Shown: positions 1 to 7,462, counted from the first letter of the stretch. The stretch: 25,411 nucleotides of DNA from JAZTZP01 sp045637525 (GCA_045637525.1 JAZTZP010000085.1:1-25411), one strand, 5' to 3'. Numbers and translations are program-made. Notes: generated from the letters alone by a model not told the origin.

Positions 1-1606
1 TGATTAGCCCTACTGCTGTGAAGTAGATGTCTATTTTAACTCTACGATGTTTGAATTTTTCATCGGGGTTATGGACATCTATTCTTTTTATCAGGGTGTT
101 TACGATAGTCGGTGTAAGTTCTTTTAAATCAGTACATTGTCTTATTGTTTGCAGAAAAACTTTCAGATCAACATTCTCTTGTTCGGCATTTTCAATATCC
201 TGCTCCGCTTTTGATATTGAGTCGTTGAGTTCCTTTTGCTCAAGTTCATAAGCCGAAGATAACCTTTCAAATCGCTCATCAGATATTTTCCCAAGTGCAT
301 TATCCTCGTAAAGCTTTGTAAGCACACGGTCGATTTCTGCTATACGATTTTTGGTTTGTTCAAGATTTTGCTTTGCCATCTTCAAATTATGTTGTTTGCT
401 CAATTTGTGCTGCTTTGCAAACAAATATAGGAACACCGGCTCAAACTGGCTTATGTATTCAGCCACATTCCTTATCACAGTCAAAACCAATTCTTCAAGC
501 ACAACATTTCGGATAAAATGTATTGTGCATTTACCTCTGTTGTCCTTATATTGTGAACATCTGAAAAATTCAGCATCTTTATCAATACTTTTTGAAGCAC
601 AAAAATAAAGTTTTGAGCCGCAGTCTGCACAATATGCAAGTCCTGAAAACAAACTCGTTCTTCCCGTCACGGTGTTTCTCCTTCTGTGTTTCTTTAATTC
701 CTGAACCCTGTTCCATGTATCTTCATCAATAATTGCTTCCTGAGTATTCGGGATAATCTGCCAATCATTTTCATCATTATAAATTGTCTTATGGACTTTA
801 TAACTTAGTACCGATGTCTTGAAATTAACTGTGCATCCCGTGTATTGTATATTTTCCAAAATATGATTCACGCTATTTTCCGACCATTGGTAAATTCCTT
901 TTTGTAATTTGTTTGATGTAGGTCTGCCAACAGATAGATAATATGCGGTAGGTGTCATAATCTTTTCTTGTTCAAGCCTTCTCGCGATTTTGGTTGGTCC
1001 AAGACCTTCAAGACATAATCTGAAGATATATCGAACATTGTCTGCAACAGCATCATCAATTATCCATTGCTTTGAATCATCCGGTGATTTCATATATCCG
1101 TAAGGAACTGCTGACGAAACTCTTTCACCCTTATCAGACTTAGATCTCCATACAGCACGGATTTTCTTGCTCGTCTGTGCAGCATACCATTCATTAAAGA
1201 TGTTGTGGAATGGCATCATTTCTGTACCACCACTTTGAGATGTATCAACATTTTCCTGAATAGCAATAAACCTTATACCAAGTGTAGGATATGTTATTTC
1301 AAGATATTTACCAACTTCAAGATAGTTTCTGCCGAAACGGGATAAGTCTTTTACAACGATTGTTGCAACCTGACCTGCTTCTGCAAGTGCTTGCATTTCT
1401 TTGAAACCGTTTCTTTCAAAGGTAGTGCCTGAAATACCATCATCCACAAAGAAACGAGGGTTCGGCAATTTATGCTGCGTTGCATATTGCATCAGGATTT
1501 CCTTTTGGTTAGATATGCTGTTGCTTTCGCCGTCTATGCCGTCATCTTGTGAGAGTCTGCAATAGAGGGCAGTAATTTTTTCTATGCTTTCGGTTTGTTT
1601 TTTCAT
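1..1606 (-). CDS. Large serine recombinase, TnpX/TndX type (3' end missing)
   Basis: This is a site-specific large serine recombinase expected to excise and integrate the element through a circular intermediate. The resolvase domain begins near residue 11, and the nucleophile is probably Ser19 in the context YCRLSQDD. Family signatures VDDGISGTTF and VKDLSRFGRNYLEVG follow. The recombinase domain covers roughly residues 165-270. A zinc ribbon starts at CADCGSKLYF, with later Cys residues in FRCS and GKCT, followed by a long coiled coil. The last visible residues (LTPTIVNTLIKRIDVH onward) resemble the DUF4368 tail of this family. The frame is open for 535 codons to base 1, so only the extreme C-terminus is missing. 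The start ATG at 1606 follows AGGAAGGAG. It is the last gene of the mobility block and probably has its own promoter in the 84-base gap after tnpW. Confidence 0.93.
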   Translation of the reverse strand, partial: MKKQTESIEKITALYCRLSQDDGIDGESNSISNQKEILMQYATQHKLPNPRFFVDDGISGTTFERNGFKEMQALAEAGQVATIVVKDLSRFGRNYLEVGKYLEITYPTLGIRFIAIQENVDTSQSGGTEMMPFHNIFNEWYAAQTSKKIRAVWRSKSDKGERVSSAVPYGYMKSPDDSKQWIIDDAVADNVRYIFRLCLEGLGPTKIARRLEQEKIMTPTAYYLSVGRPTSNKLQKGIYQWSENSVNHILENIQYTGCTVNFKTSVLSYKVHKTIYNDENDWQIIPNTQEAIIDEDTWNRVQELKKHRRRNTVTGRTSLFSGLAYCADCGSKLYFCASKSIDKDAEFFRCSQYKDNRGKCTIHFIRNVVLEELVLTVIRNVAEYISQFEPVFLYLFAKQHKLSKQHNLKMAKQNLEQTKNRIAEIDRVLTKLYEDNALGKISDERFERLSSAYELEQKELNDSISKAEQDIENAEQENVDLKVFLQTIRQCTDLKELTPTIVNTLIKRIDVHNPDEKFKHRRVKIDIYFTAVGLI

Positions 1607-1659
1607 TTTATTCTGATTCTCCTTCCTAAACTAAACCGAGCATTGCATAAGGTGTACCC

Positions 1660-1688
1660 ATTATACAATGCCCAACAAAGTTCTACAA
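1660..1688 (-). promoter_or_regulatory. Candidate promoter of the serine recombinase
   Basis: Read on the minus strand, a perfect TATAAT (1665-1660) lies 17 bases after TTGTAG (1688-1683), which matches only the TTG of the -35 consensus. Transcription would start near 1653, about 47 bases before the recombinase ATG. The -10 box sits inside a 6-bp inverted repeat, GCATTG (1640-1645) with CAATGC (1666-1671), which could be an operator. The -35 is weak, so this is a moderate call. Confidence 0.45.
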
Positions 1689-1690
1689 AT

Positions 1691-1948
1691 TTATGAAAGT
1701 ATAATTTTTTTAAACTGTTCCAATAATGTTTGCTTTCCTGATATATCAAAGTTTGTTGACACCTCGTATTCCGTATTGCCGATTTTAGTTGTAAAATTAA
1801 GCTCGTCAAGCGGATATTTTATTTCATGCCGTTGTCTTTTGTTTGCGTCAAGATAGTATTTGAGGTTTTCAAAGCTCTCGTTTTCATCAACTTTTGCTCT
1901 ATTGACCACAATAATTGGAACAGGTTGTATTGAGATTTTCTTTACCAT
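1691..1948 (-). CDS. tnpW: TnpW-family transposon-encoded protein
   Basis: An 85-residue protein. Its C-terminal half (from about residue 50: FTTKIGNTEYEVSTNFD, ending in EQFKKIILS) matches the TnpW pattern, in which I-G-N-T-x-Y-x-V-S is followed by a helix with K-x-x-x-L-I. The N-terminal half contains a charged stretch and has no domain I recognise. TnpW proteins accompany TnpX/TndX recombinases in Tn4451-like elements, and their biochemical role is not established. The start follows AAGGTG at about 8 bases. The gene lies 11 bases after the parB-like gene and 84 bases before the recombinase, so it is probably cotranscribed with the mobilization genes. Confidence 0.8.
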   Translation of the reverse strand: MVKKISIQPVPIIVVNRAKVDENESFENLKYYLDANKRQRHEIKYPLDELNFTTKIGNTEYEVSTNFDISGKQTLLEQFKKIILS

Positions 1949-1959
1949 ATAAATTCACC

Positions 1960-2814
1960 TTACCTTTCTTTCTGTTGTTGCTTTTTGCGATACTGTGCTT
2001 CGCACATCTTAATGATGGCATCTTCAATCTGAGATGTAGAAAAATCTCTTGGAAAGTATTTGCGCAAACGCTCTGTCGGAATTTTTATCCGTTCCTTTTG
2101 GTTTGCTTTTTCCTCTGACATAATTTCAAGGATTTTATCATCGTCAAGTAAGCCTTGCTGACTTAACTTTTTCATACGAACCGCCTGAGATAATGACGGG
2201 GTACAATCTTCACTCTCAATGGTTTGTATGAGGTCTTGTTGTTCAATGTCATTTAGATATGAAAGTTCTACCGCCGGAGTGAAAGCAATTCGTCCTTCAT
2301 CAACATATTCTAAAAGCTTTGGGTGCAGATATGTAAGGCGTATGTATCTTTGAACCGTCTTATAGCTTTCACCATACACTTCACCAATTTCAGCAGATGT
2401 TCTGTTGTCATCCGACTTCGGGACAAGTTGTCCCAAAGTTAAATCTGTCCTATGACCTTGTCTGCTCATAGCTTCCATCTTTAATTTGTAAGCGAAGGCT
2501 TTTTCGCTTGGCGAAACGTTATCTCTGTGCAGATTACTGTCAACAAGTGCTATTGCGGCATTGTCTCTGTCCATTTCAACAACAAGAGCAGGTACTTCCG
2601 TAAGTTCTGCCCGTTTGCTTGCAAATAATCTACGATGCCCTGAGATTATTTCGTATTCATCATTTTTAAGCGGTCTGACGATGATAGGAGATAAAATTCC
2701 GTGTTCCTTTATGCTATCAATCAGCATTTCCATTTCATCATCGTGTTTTACCTTGTAGGGATGATTTTCAAATTCCTTTAATTTTGTTACATCAAGTTTT
2801 TGCATATTTCTCAT
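1960..2814 (-). CDS. ParB/RepB/Spo0J-like protein
   Basis: A 284-residue ParB-type nuclease/CTPase-fold protein. Box I reads GILSPIIVRP (about residues 39-48) and box II reads ISGHRR (residues 57-62). Then come a segment ending in LVDSNLHRDNVSPSEKAFAY and a KorB-like helix-turn-helix around residues 137-165 (SAEIGEVYGESYKTVQRYIR). The tail is rich in Lys and Gln. No ParA partner is present, so it may act in regulation, DNA processing or maintenance of the circular form rather than classical partitioning. Its ATG overlaps the relaxase stop by four bases (ATGA), so translation is probably coupled. AAGGAG lies about 8 bases upstream. Similar ParB-like genes are common beside relaxases in Clostridia elements. 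Confidence 0.88.
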   Translation of the reverse strand: MRNMQKLDVTKLKEFENHPYKVKHDDEMEMLIDSIKEHGILSPIIVRPLKNDEYEIISGHRRLFASKRAELTEVPALVVEMDRDNAAIALVDSNLHRDNVSPSEKAFAYKLKMEAMSRQGHRTDLTLGQLVPKSDDNRTSAEIGEVYGESYKTVQRYIRLTYLHPKLLEYVDEGRIAFTPAVELSYLNDIEQQDLIQTIESEDCTPSLSQAVRMKKLSQQGLLDDDKILEIMSEEKANQKERIKIPTERLRKYFPRDFSTSQIEDAIIKMCEAQYRKKQQQKER

Positions 2815-4184
2815 CGTGATTTCTCCTTATTTCTCTTTTCAATTTTTCTTTCCATTTCTCGTTCAACATCAAGTAGGCGTTGCACTTTCGGTACAGTTTC
2901 CAAAGTGGCTTTTGCAATTTTGAGCTTATCTCTTATAGGCTTTATCTGTGCGGATATACCCCTGATTTCGGACAAATACATATCTTTATCCTCATCGGTT
3001 TTAGCTCGTCTGCGTTTGTTATCAATTCGCTTACGTTCTGCATCAAGGTCATCAATCTGTTTTGATAAATTCCCTATAAATGCTTCAAGCTCCGGCACGG
3101 TGTTGATATTCTCATCGTGCAAGAGCCTGAATTGCTTTTGATATTGTTCGAGTTTTCTTAATTCCTGTCGTAGCTCTGGAGATAACGGTGGCGTGTATTT
3201 CGGTGTAGGGGTGCTTGGCTTTAATAGTTCCATAAACAAATAAAACAGAGCTTCAAGCGTATCCATATATTTTACACGCCGTAGTTGATACTCAAGCTCC
3301 TTAAGCGGTGTTTGACGATACTTGGTTCTTGTTTTCTTATATGGTTCGCTAAACTGATTGAAATGAGTACGGTTGCCCGTTTGCCTGATTCTTTCTAAAA
3401 TCCTGTCCTTTTTATACTCATTACCCAATCGGTCAAAACGGATTGCTTTTTCCCAAGTAGGAGCTTTAACAGATGGATGGTCTGTTGCCTCAGACCTTGA
3501 AAAGACATATCCTTTATGCTTCATAAGAGCGACAAACTCCACATAGCTTGCAGAATTATTTATTGCATCGTCAACATCCTCACGGAGAATATCTCTACGG
3601 GTTTTACCACCGTGCTTATGCATCCAATATGCATTTCTGTCACCGTTGTAAAAGTCAGCATTTTCAAGAACCGACTTCCCGTATTCCTTACATATCTCAT
3701 CGGATATTTCTCTTAACCGTCTATGGTCTGAAATATGGTTTTCAAATTTAAGCCCCGTTTTAAATGACACGGAATTTATGACAAAATGGTTGTGGAGATT
3801 ATCGGTGTTTAAATGCGTAGTAACAACGATTTCGTATTCTTTACCCCACATATGCCGTGCAGTTTTCATGCCAATTTCAAATGCTTCTTCGGGAGCGACC
3901 TCACCGGATTTAAAGCTTTGATACCCGTGATATGCCACATTACCGCCCATTTTTCCGTATCGGCGTTTTGTGGCTATCATCTGTTCGTAGGCTCTTACGG
4001 GTGGACAGTTAATAGCTCCCACAAATAATTGCTTATCTGTCTTATCATCATTTGACACATATTTAAGAGCCGCTGCCAAGTCATCATCCAGATATTTTGG
4101 ATTTGTGGTCTTGTCAGGGTTTTCTGCATATTTAACAATATCCTTTAGTGAGCCTTTGACAGGCCAAAATCCCGTTGTTGCCAT
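2811..4184 (-). CDS. Relaxase/mobilization nuclease, MOB_P type
   Basis: A 457-residue relaxase that should nick oriT and pilot the strand during mobilization. The HUH-type metal site is clear: H124, then D128, H131 and H133 in THLNTDNLHNHFVINSV. Family motif YHGYQSF is at residues 85-91. The catalytic Tyr is probably Tyr19 (DIVKYAENPDKT) or Tyr42. The N-terminal 250 residues are the Relaxase domain. The C-terminal third is a charged, Lys/Arg/Glu-rich coiled coil, usual for the family. The start codon directly abuts the mobC stop, and the stop overlaps the parB-like start. The complete set of motifs suggests an active enzyme. It must borrow a coupling protein and mating pore from a helper element or from genes outside this window. 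Confidence 0.92.
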   Translation of the reverse strand: MATTGFWPVKGSLKDIVKYAENPDKTTNPKYLDDDLAAALKYVSNDDKTDKQLFVGAINCPPVRAYEQMIATKRRYGKMGGNVAYHGYQSFKSGEVAPEEAFEIGMKTARHMWGKEYEIVVTTHLNTDNLHNHFVINSVSFKTGLKFENHISDHRRLREISDEICKEYGKSVLENADFYNGDRNAYWMHKHGGKTRRDILREDVDDAINNSASYVEFVALMKHKGYVFSRSEATDHPSVKAPTWEKAIRFDRLGNEYKKDRILERIRQTGNRTHFNQFSEPYKKTRTKYRQTPLKELEYQLRRVKYMDTLEALFYLFMELLKPSTPTPKYTPPLSPELRQELRKLEQYQKQFRLLHDENINTVPELEAFIGNLSKQIDDLDAERKRIDNKRRRAKTDEDKDMYLSEIRGISAQIKPIRDKLKIAKATLETVPKVQRLLDVEREMERKIEKRNKEKSR

Positions 4185-4484
4185 TTAGTCATCACCATCC
4201 TTTCTTCCGGGTGTAAGAAGCTTTGCGTAAATTTCATCAAGTAGCTTTAACACCTCTACCTGAAGTTCGGTACTGTTTAAAACTCCAAGTGCTTCATACA
4301 GAACACCGAGCTTTTCAGTAAACTCATAAAAGCTTTCAGGCAAAAGAGCCTTGGGGGAATATCCCAAAGCTCTCTTTCTCAAATATTCAGAAACCGACAA
4401 GCCACATTTCTTGGCTTTGTTTTCTATACGTAGCTTTTCCTTTTCGGTAACTCGCGTTTTTAGTTGTAGTTTTCGTTCCTTCAA
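4185..4484 (-). CDS. mobC: MobC-like relaxosome accessory protein
   Basis: A small ribbon-helix-helix protein. The core reads LKTRVTEKEKLRIENKAK followed by GLSVSEYLRKRALG, which is the standard MobC pattern of a beta strand, helix A, turn and helix B. Such proteins bind near oriT and help the relaxase open the nick region. The start is uncertain. TTG at 4484 has AGGAG eight bases upstream, whereas ATG at 4490 is only two bases from it and ATG at 4502 has no ribosome site, so I prefer TTG (99 residues). The relaxase start follows the TAA stop with no gap, and the candidate oriT lies immediately upstream. Confidence 0.82.
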   Translation of the reverse strand: MKERKLQLKTRVTEKEKLRIENKAKKCGLSVSEYLRKRALGYSPKALLPESFYEFTEKLGVLYEALGVLNSTELQVEVLKLLDEIYAKLLTPGRKDGDD

Positions 4485-4502
4485 AAACATCACTCCTAAC
4501 AT

Positions 4503-4624
4503 AAAATTTTTCAGGGGGGATTGGGGAACTCCCCAAAGGGTAAAGGCGGGATTTCCATGAAGAAGTCCCGCCTTTTTCGGAATTTGTGGTACACAAGTTC
4601 CCTGCTCGTTACAGTACCGGACAG
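4503..4624. other. Candidate origin of transfer (oriT)
   Basis: The 140-base gap upstream of mobC is packed with inverted repeats. TTGGGG/CCCCAA (4521-4526 with 4531-4536) has a 4-base loop. AAAGGCGGGA/TCCCGCCTTT (4542-4551 with 4566-4575) is a perfect 10-bp stem. GGAATTTGTG/CACAAGTTCC (4579-4588 with 4592-4601) matches at 9 of 10 positions. Next to the third repeat, TTCCCTGCTCG (4598-4608) resembles the nic core of IncP/MOB_P origins (consensus ending CCTG before the cut). Location beside mobC-relaxase, repeats and nic-like core together suggest oriT. This is inference, and no nick site is proven. Confidence 0.5.
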
Positions 4625-4924
4625 TTATTCTGTTCTCTGTATTGATTTAAGGCGAATATTGCCTCGTTTACCTCTTTCATAAACAACTTCAACCCTTGTT
4701 CCGAAATCTATTTCAGATATTCCTAAATAGTTATCGGGTTGCTGAAAAGCAGTGCACATAATTTTTCTGCCATCATCCAACTCGACATAGGCAATGGCGT
4801 TGCATTTTCTGCCCCATACCGCAAACCTCATTGTGCCTTTGAAAGTACCTTCAATCTCGTTAAACTCATAACCGTCTCTGCTGAAGTTTGACATTGCAAA
4901 CTGATTTCTTGATAAAATTCTCAT
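4625..4924 (-). CDS. Hypothetical protein, mostly beta strand
   Basis: I do not recognise this 99-residue protein. It is a run of short hydrophobic strands (FKGTMRFAVW, CNAIAYVELDDG, IMCTAFQQP, FGTRVEVVYERGKRGNIRLKSI) consistent with a small beta-barrel, possibly OB-like and nucleic-acid binding, but no signature residues confirm that. There is no signal peptide or membrane segment. The ATG at 4924 is preceded by TAGGAGG at good spacing, supporting a real gene. It sits between the sigma-like regulator and the candidate oriT, on the same strand as the mobilization genes, so a role in transfer or element copy control is possible. Confidence 0.7.
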   Translation of the reverse strand: MRILSRNQFAMSNFSRDGYEFNEIEGTFKGTMRFAVWGRKCNAIAYVELDDGRKIMCTAFQQPDNYLGISEIDFGTRVEVVYERGKRGNIRLKSIQRTE

Positions 4925-4956
4925 AATTTTTTCCTCCTATAAATTTAATTTTGAGC

Positions 4957-4997
4957 ATAAAAAATACACCTACCGATTTACCATCAATAGATGTATT
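4957..4997 (-). terminator. Probable terminator after the sigma-like gene
   Basis: On the minus strand a 9-bp stem (ATACATCTA with TAGGTGTAT, one G-U pair; plus-strand 4988-4996 and 4964-4972) is followed by a run of six or seven T residues. It begins at the stop codon of the sigma-like gene and would separate it from the next gene downstream. The loop is 15 bases, so strength is uncertain. Confidence 0.5.
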
Positions 4998-5922
4998 AGA
5001 TTTCTTCATCAAAGCCTAAATCAACTTTGGTGAATTCTTGATAAGCTAAGCCTATCTTTGTTATTCGTTTTTGAACTCCGCTATGGTTTTTGTAACCAAG
5101 CTCTTCTGCGATTTCTTCCTGCGTATATCCCTCCAATCTCATTTCAAGTATTTTTCTGTCCTTTTCAGACAAGCTTTCTGTAAACTGTTTTACCATCACC
5201 TCCGATATAACTTGTTCTTCGGCATTTGCAGATACATCTTCAAAATCCAACTCCTGCCCATTATTGTACTTGGCATATTGTTCGATTTCTGCATCAAGCG
5301 ACACCGTTGGATGTTTGGTTCGGGTGTGATACCATTTTCGGGTAAAATCAATTTTCTGATTACTTTCCCATTTGTCAACAAAATCTTCAAAGCAACGGTT
5401 TTCTTTTATGACGTCAATCACTTTGTCGATATTGTATTGCTTCATAACTTGCGGAACGATATATGAAAGCCGCTTCTGTGATTCTTTCATTGGTATATAC
5501 GGATAATGAAAATGCATAAAAGAATCTATCTGTGATTTTAATTCTCGTGCATCCCACATTCCATCATAGTCGATAAAGCCTTTTACCCATATTGGCAGAC
5601 TGTACGCAACAATCCATGCAGGATCGTGCTCTGAATAGACCTCCATTTTAGGACTTACATTCAAATACGGCCATATCATATATGCGACACAGTTTATGAG
5701 TCCGTTCATAAAAATATCACTTTCTACAAATCTTATAACCTCTGCATCATAATAGGCAGAAGCAGGTGTTCGTGGAATCCACATAAGCTCTTTACCTCTG
5801 ACTTCCAAAATCTCTTTTGGTATTCTGTAAAATATAGGCAAGAACTGTGAGTTGAAGTAATAATACTCACATCCGTTGTCCAAGGGCAGAGTAGCTACCG
5901 GGAGATGTACCTTCATATCCAT
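4996..5922 (-). CDS. Sigma-70 region 4-like helix-turn-helix protein
   Basis: The C-terminal part (about residues 245-300: LSEKDRKILEMRLEGYTQEEIAEELGYKNHSGVQKRI) is a clear sigma-70 region 4-type helix-turn-helix. The preceding 240 residues are aromatic-rich (FYRIPKEILEV, YMIWPYLNV, FMHFHYPYIP) and match no sigma region 2 that I can see, so it may be a regulator with a sigma-like DNA-binding tail rather than a true sigma factor. An upstream extension of the frame to 6087 is open, but a good promoter lies inside it at 6001-6036. ATG 5922 has AAAGGAAG ten bases upstream, so I place the start there (308 residues). Likely role: transcriptional control of the element backbone. Confidence 0.72.
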   Translation of the reverse strand: MDMKVHLPVATLPLDNGCEYYYFNSQFLPIFYRIPKEILEVRGKELMWIPRTPASAYYDAEVIRFVESDIFMNGLINCVAYMIWPYLNVSPKMEVYSEHDPAWIVAYSLPIWVKGFIDYDGMWDARELKSQIDSFMHFHYPYIPMKESQKRLSYIVPQVMKQYNIDKVIDVIKENRCFEDFVDKWESNQKIDFTRKWYHTRTKHPTVSLDAEIEQYAKYNNGQELDFEDVSANAEEQVISEVMVKQFTESLSEKDRKILEMRLEGYTQEEIAEELGYKNHSGVQKRITKIGLAYQEFTKVDLGFDEEI

Positions 5923-6000
5923 TTTTAATTCACTTCCTTTCCGAGAATGGAGTTCTCTATGTATTAACGACACAAACATATGTAAAATGTTCCTGTTATT

Positions 6001-6036
6001 CAAAATAATTTTATCATAATTTATTAGTTTTGTAAA
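6001..6036 (-). promoter_or_regulatory. Promoter of the sigma-like gene
   Basis: Read on the minus strand: TTTACA (6036-6031), 17-base spacer, then TAAAAT (6013-6008) preceded by TGA, an extended -10. Transcription would start near 6001, giving a leader of about 79 bases before ATG 5922. Its position inside the longer open frame supports the shorter start. Confidence 0.65.
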
Positions 6037-6135
6037 GGAATTACCATAATAACTTTTACAAAAAGGGCATTGTGCAATAGATGTCATAAAGTTTATTGTG
6101 TTATTCGACGTTTTTTTATTTTTTATACATAATTC

Positions 6136-6164
6136 TTGAAAAATTAACCAAATTGTGATATAAT
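6136..6164 (+). promoter_or_regulatory. Strong promoter of the GTPase unit
   Basis: TTGAAA (6136-6141), an exact 17-base spacer and TATAAT (6159-6164), with TGA directly before it as an extended -10. This is close to the sigma-A consensus. The expected start point is near 6171, about 150 bases before the GTPase ATG. Confidence 0.8.
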
Positions 6165-6236
6165 AATTTATAATAAACTATCATTTTTGTATCTACATAA
6201 TCCTATTAGATAATTTTTTTCTTTTTTTATTGAAAT

Positions 6237-6251
6237 GGACAGTTTCTGTCC
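6237..6251. promoter_or_regulatory. Perfect palindrome GGACAG-TTT-CTGTCC, operator candidate
   Basis: Two perfect 6-bp half sites around a 3-base centre lie in the GTPase leader. A second TATAAT (6263-6268) lies 11 bases downstream with no good -35, so the palindrome overlaps the place where a -35 would be. It could bind the nearby WYL regulator or another dimeric repressor. The palindrome is seen directly, and the protein that binds it is a guess. Confidence 0.45.
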
Positions 6252-6324
6252 TTGCTTCTCATTATAATTTGAAGTAAGATAAAACAATTTATCTTATATT
6301 CTAATTATTTTGGAGGTAAAAATC

Positions 6325-7308
6325 ATGGAAAAAAACATTTATGAAATGTTGGAAGAGGAAATAATGAAAGCAGAGGTTCCTACTGAGGAAAAGAATCGTC
6401 AACTTTCAAAACTCCTCAAGGCAAGAGGACAGAAAATCAATCTAATGCTCGTAGGTGCTACGGGTAGTGGTAAGAGCTCCACCATCAACTCTATATTCAA
6501 CACCAAGATGGCAAAGGTGGGTATAGGCGTAGATCCGGAAACAAAAGATATTGAATGCTATCAGCTCGAAAATTTAACTATTTGGGATACCCCCGGCATT
6601 GGTGACAGTGCTGAAAAGGATGCTGAGTATGCAAATCAGATAGTAAAAAAATTATCTGAAGTTGATTCTGAAGGAGTTCCGGTAATTGATTTGGTTATGG
6701 TGGTTATCGACGGTTCATCAAGAGATATGACATCCACATTTGAAATGATTAACAATATCATTGTTCCGTCTATAACCAAGGAAAATATGCATCGTGTACT
6801 TATCGCAGTAAACCAAGCGGATGTTGCAATGAAAGGTCAGCATTGGGATTCTGAGAACAACTGTCCCGACGATGTTCTTAAAGAATTTCTTGAAGAAAAA
6901 TGCAAATCCATAAGGAAACGCATTTTGGATGCTACCGGATTTGATATTAAACCGATGTATTACTGCGCAGGCTATACAGATGAAAATGAAGTTCAGAATA
7001 AACCATATAATCTCACAAAATTGTTATATCACATTGTTCTTTCCCTTCCTGCTGAAAAAAGAATTGCCATTGCAGAAAACCTCAATGACAATAGCGAGAT
7101 GTGGGAATGTGATGACAATGAAACTGACTACAAAGAGGCAATTTCTCAATCCTTTGGTGAGATTGTGTGGGACACAACTGAAGAGTTCGCAGAAAAAGGA
7201 TTTGTTGGAGGCGGTATGGTTTTAGGTATGCCGGGTGCAATTGTTGGAGGCGTTGTTTGCGGAATTGCAGGAGCAATTGTAGGTGTATTTAAAGGATTGT
7301 TCGCTTGA
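6325..7308 (+). CDS. YfjP/IRG-like GTPase with hydrophobic C-terminal tail
   Basis: A 327-residue GTPase of the Era/YfjP type. G1 is GATGSGKS (residues 44-51), G3 is DTPGIG (88-93) and G4 is NQAD (163-166). The last 35 or so residues form a glycine-zipper hydrophobic segment (GFVGGGMVLGMPGAIVGGVV onward), suggesting membrane insertion or self-association. The frame is open upstream to a TTG at 6310, but ATG 6325 has GGAGG eight bases before it and is the better start. It is transcribed from the strong promoter at 6136-6164 and stops, with the coupled small ORF, at a strong terminator, so it is a unit separate from the WYL-dynamin run. YfjP-like GTPases are frequent in prophages and islands; the role here is unknown, perhaps a membrane sensor or effector. 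Confidence 0.85.
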   Translation: MEKNIYEMLEEEIMKAEVPTEEKNRQLSKLLKARGQKINLMLVGATGSGKSSTINSIFNTKMAKVGIGVDPETKDIECYQLENLTIWDTPGIGDSAEKDAEYANQIVKKLSEVDSEGVPVIDLVMVVIDGSSRDMTSTFEMINNIIVPSITKENMHRVLIAVNQADVAMKGQHWDSENNCPDDVLKEFLEEKCKSIRKRILDATGFDIKPMYYCAGYTDENEVQNKPYNLTKLLYHIVLSLPAEKRIAIAENLNDNSEMWECDDNETDYKEAISQSFGEIVWDTTEEFAEKGFVGGGMVLGMPGAIVGGVVCGIAGAIVGVFKGLFA

Positions 7309-7460
7309 TGATTGTTTTACCACTTTTTGACCGCAAAATTGTTTATTATAAAACCATTTGTGCTTTGCTTGAGAAAGCTGAAAAGTTGAACGACAAGGAG
7401 TTAGTTGCAAAATATATAAAGGAGAAACACCGTATTGAGCGATTATTCTTGTTAGCATAG
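7308..7460 (+). CDS. 50-residue ORF translationally coupled to the GTPase
   Basis: The ATG overlaps the GTPase stop (TGATG), and the frame runs 50 codons to TAG just before a terminator. The product starts MIVLPLFDRKIVYYK and is mainly one or two charged amphipathic helices with no recognised domain. The overlap geometry and the terminator placed directly after its stop support translation, but there is no separate ribosome site and no family evidence. It may be a small partner of the GTPase or may not be expressed. Confidence 0.45.
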   Translation: MIVLPLFDRKIVYYKTICALLEKAEKLNDKELVAKYIKEKHRIERLFLLA

Positions 7461-7462
7461 AC

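Larger units (their letters stand above)
1..5922 (-). mobile_element. Backbone of a Tn4451-like integrative mobilizable element (partial)
   Basis: A minus-strand block carries mobC, a relaxase, a ParB-like gene, tnpW and a large serine recombinase, preceded by a sigma-like regulator and a small hypothetical gene. TnpW with a TnpX/TndX-type recombinase and a mobilization relaxase is the hallmark of the Tn4451 group. No type IV secretion or coupling-protein genes are seen here, so the element looks mobilizable rather than self-transmissible. The recombinase runs off the left edge, so the attachment site probably lies just outside. The right end is not in the window, and I infer that all plus-strand genes are cargo. 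Confidence 0.75.
5923..6324. other. Divergent intergenic control region
   Basis: This 402-base, very AT-rich gap separates the minus-strand backbone from the plus-strand cargo. It holds one promoter facing each way (listed separately) and a perfect 15-base palindrome. The GTPase transcript would carry an untranslated leader of about 150 bases, long enough for regulation, although I see no recognisable riboswitch. Apart from the unlikely 5' extension of the sigma-like frame I see no gene in it. Confidence 0.7.

Noticed and set aside
27..608. Plus-strand open frames inside the recombinase region
   Set aside because: They are antisense to the recombinase coiled coil and zinc-ribbon region, which is intact on the minus strand.
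4542..4577. 10-bp hairpin as a terminator
   Set aside because: On the minus strand, where the genes lie, it is followed by only three T residues. On the plus strand there is a T5 tract, but no plus-strand gene upstream needs termination. I treat it as part of the oriT candidate.
4617..4640. Imperfect copy of the GGACAG/CTGTCC palindrome
   Set aside because: GGACAG-TTATT-CTGTTC has a different spacer and a mismatch and lies at the end of a coding frame, so it is probably chance.
5923..6087. N-terminal extension of the sigma-like protein to 6087
   Set aside because: A well-formed minus-strand promoter lies within it at 6001-6036, and the strong ribosome site is at 5922. The CPFC motif in the extension is therefore probably chance.
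6325..7308. The first GTPase as a third dynamin of the same operon
   Set aside because: It has a different P-loop (GATGSGKS) and a YfjP/IRG-like G3, lacks a stalk, and is cut off from the dynamin operon by a strong terminator.
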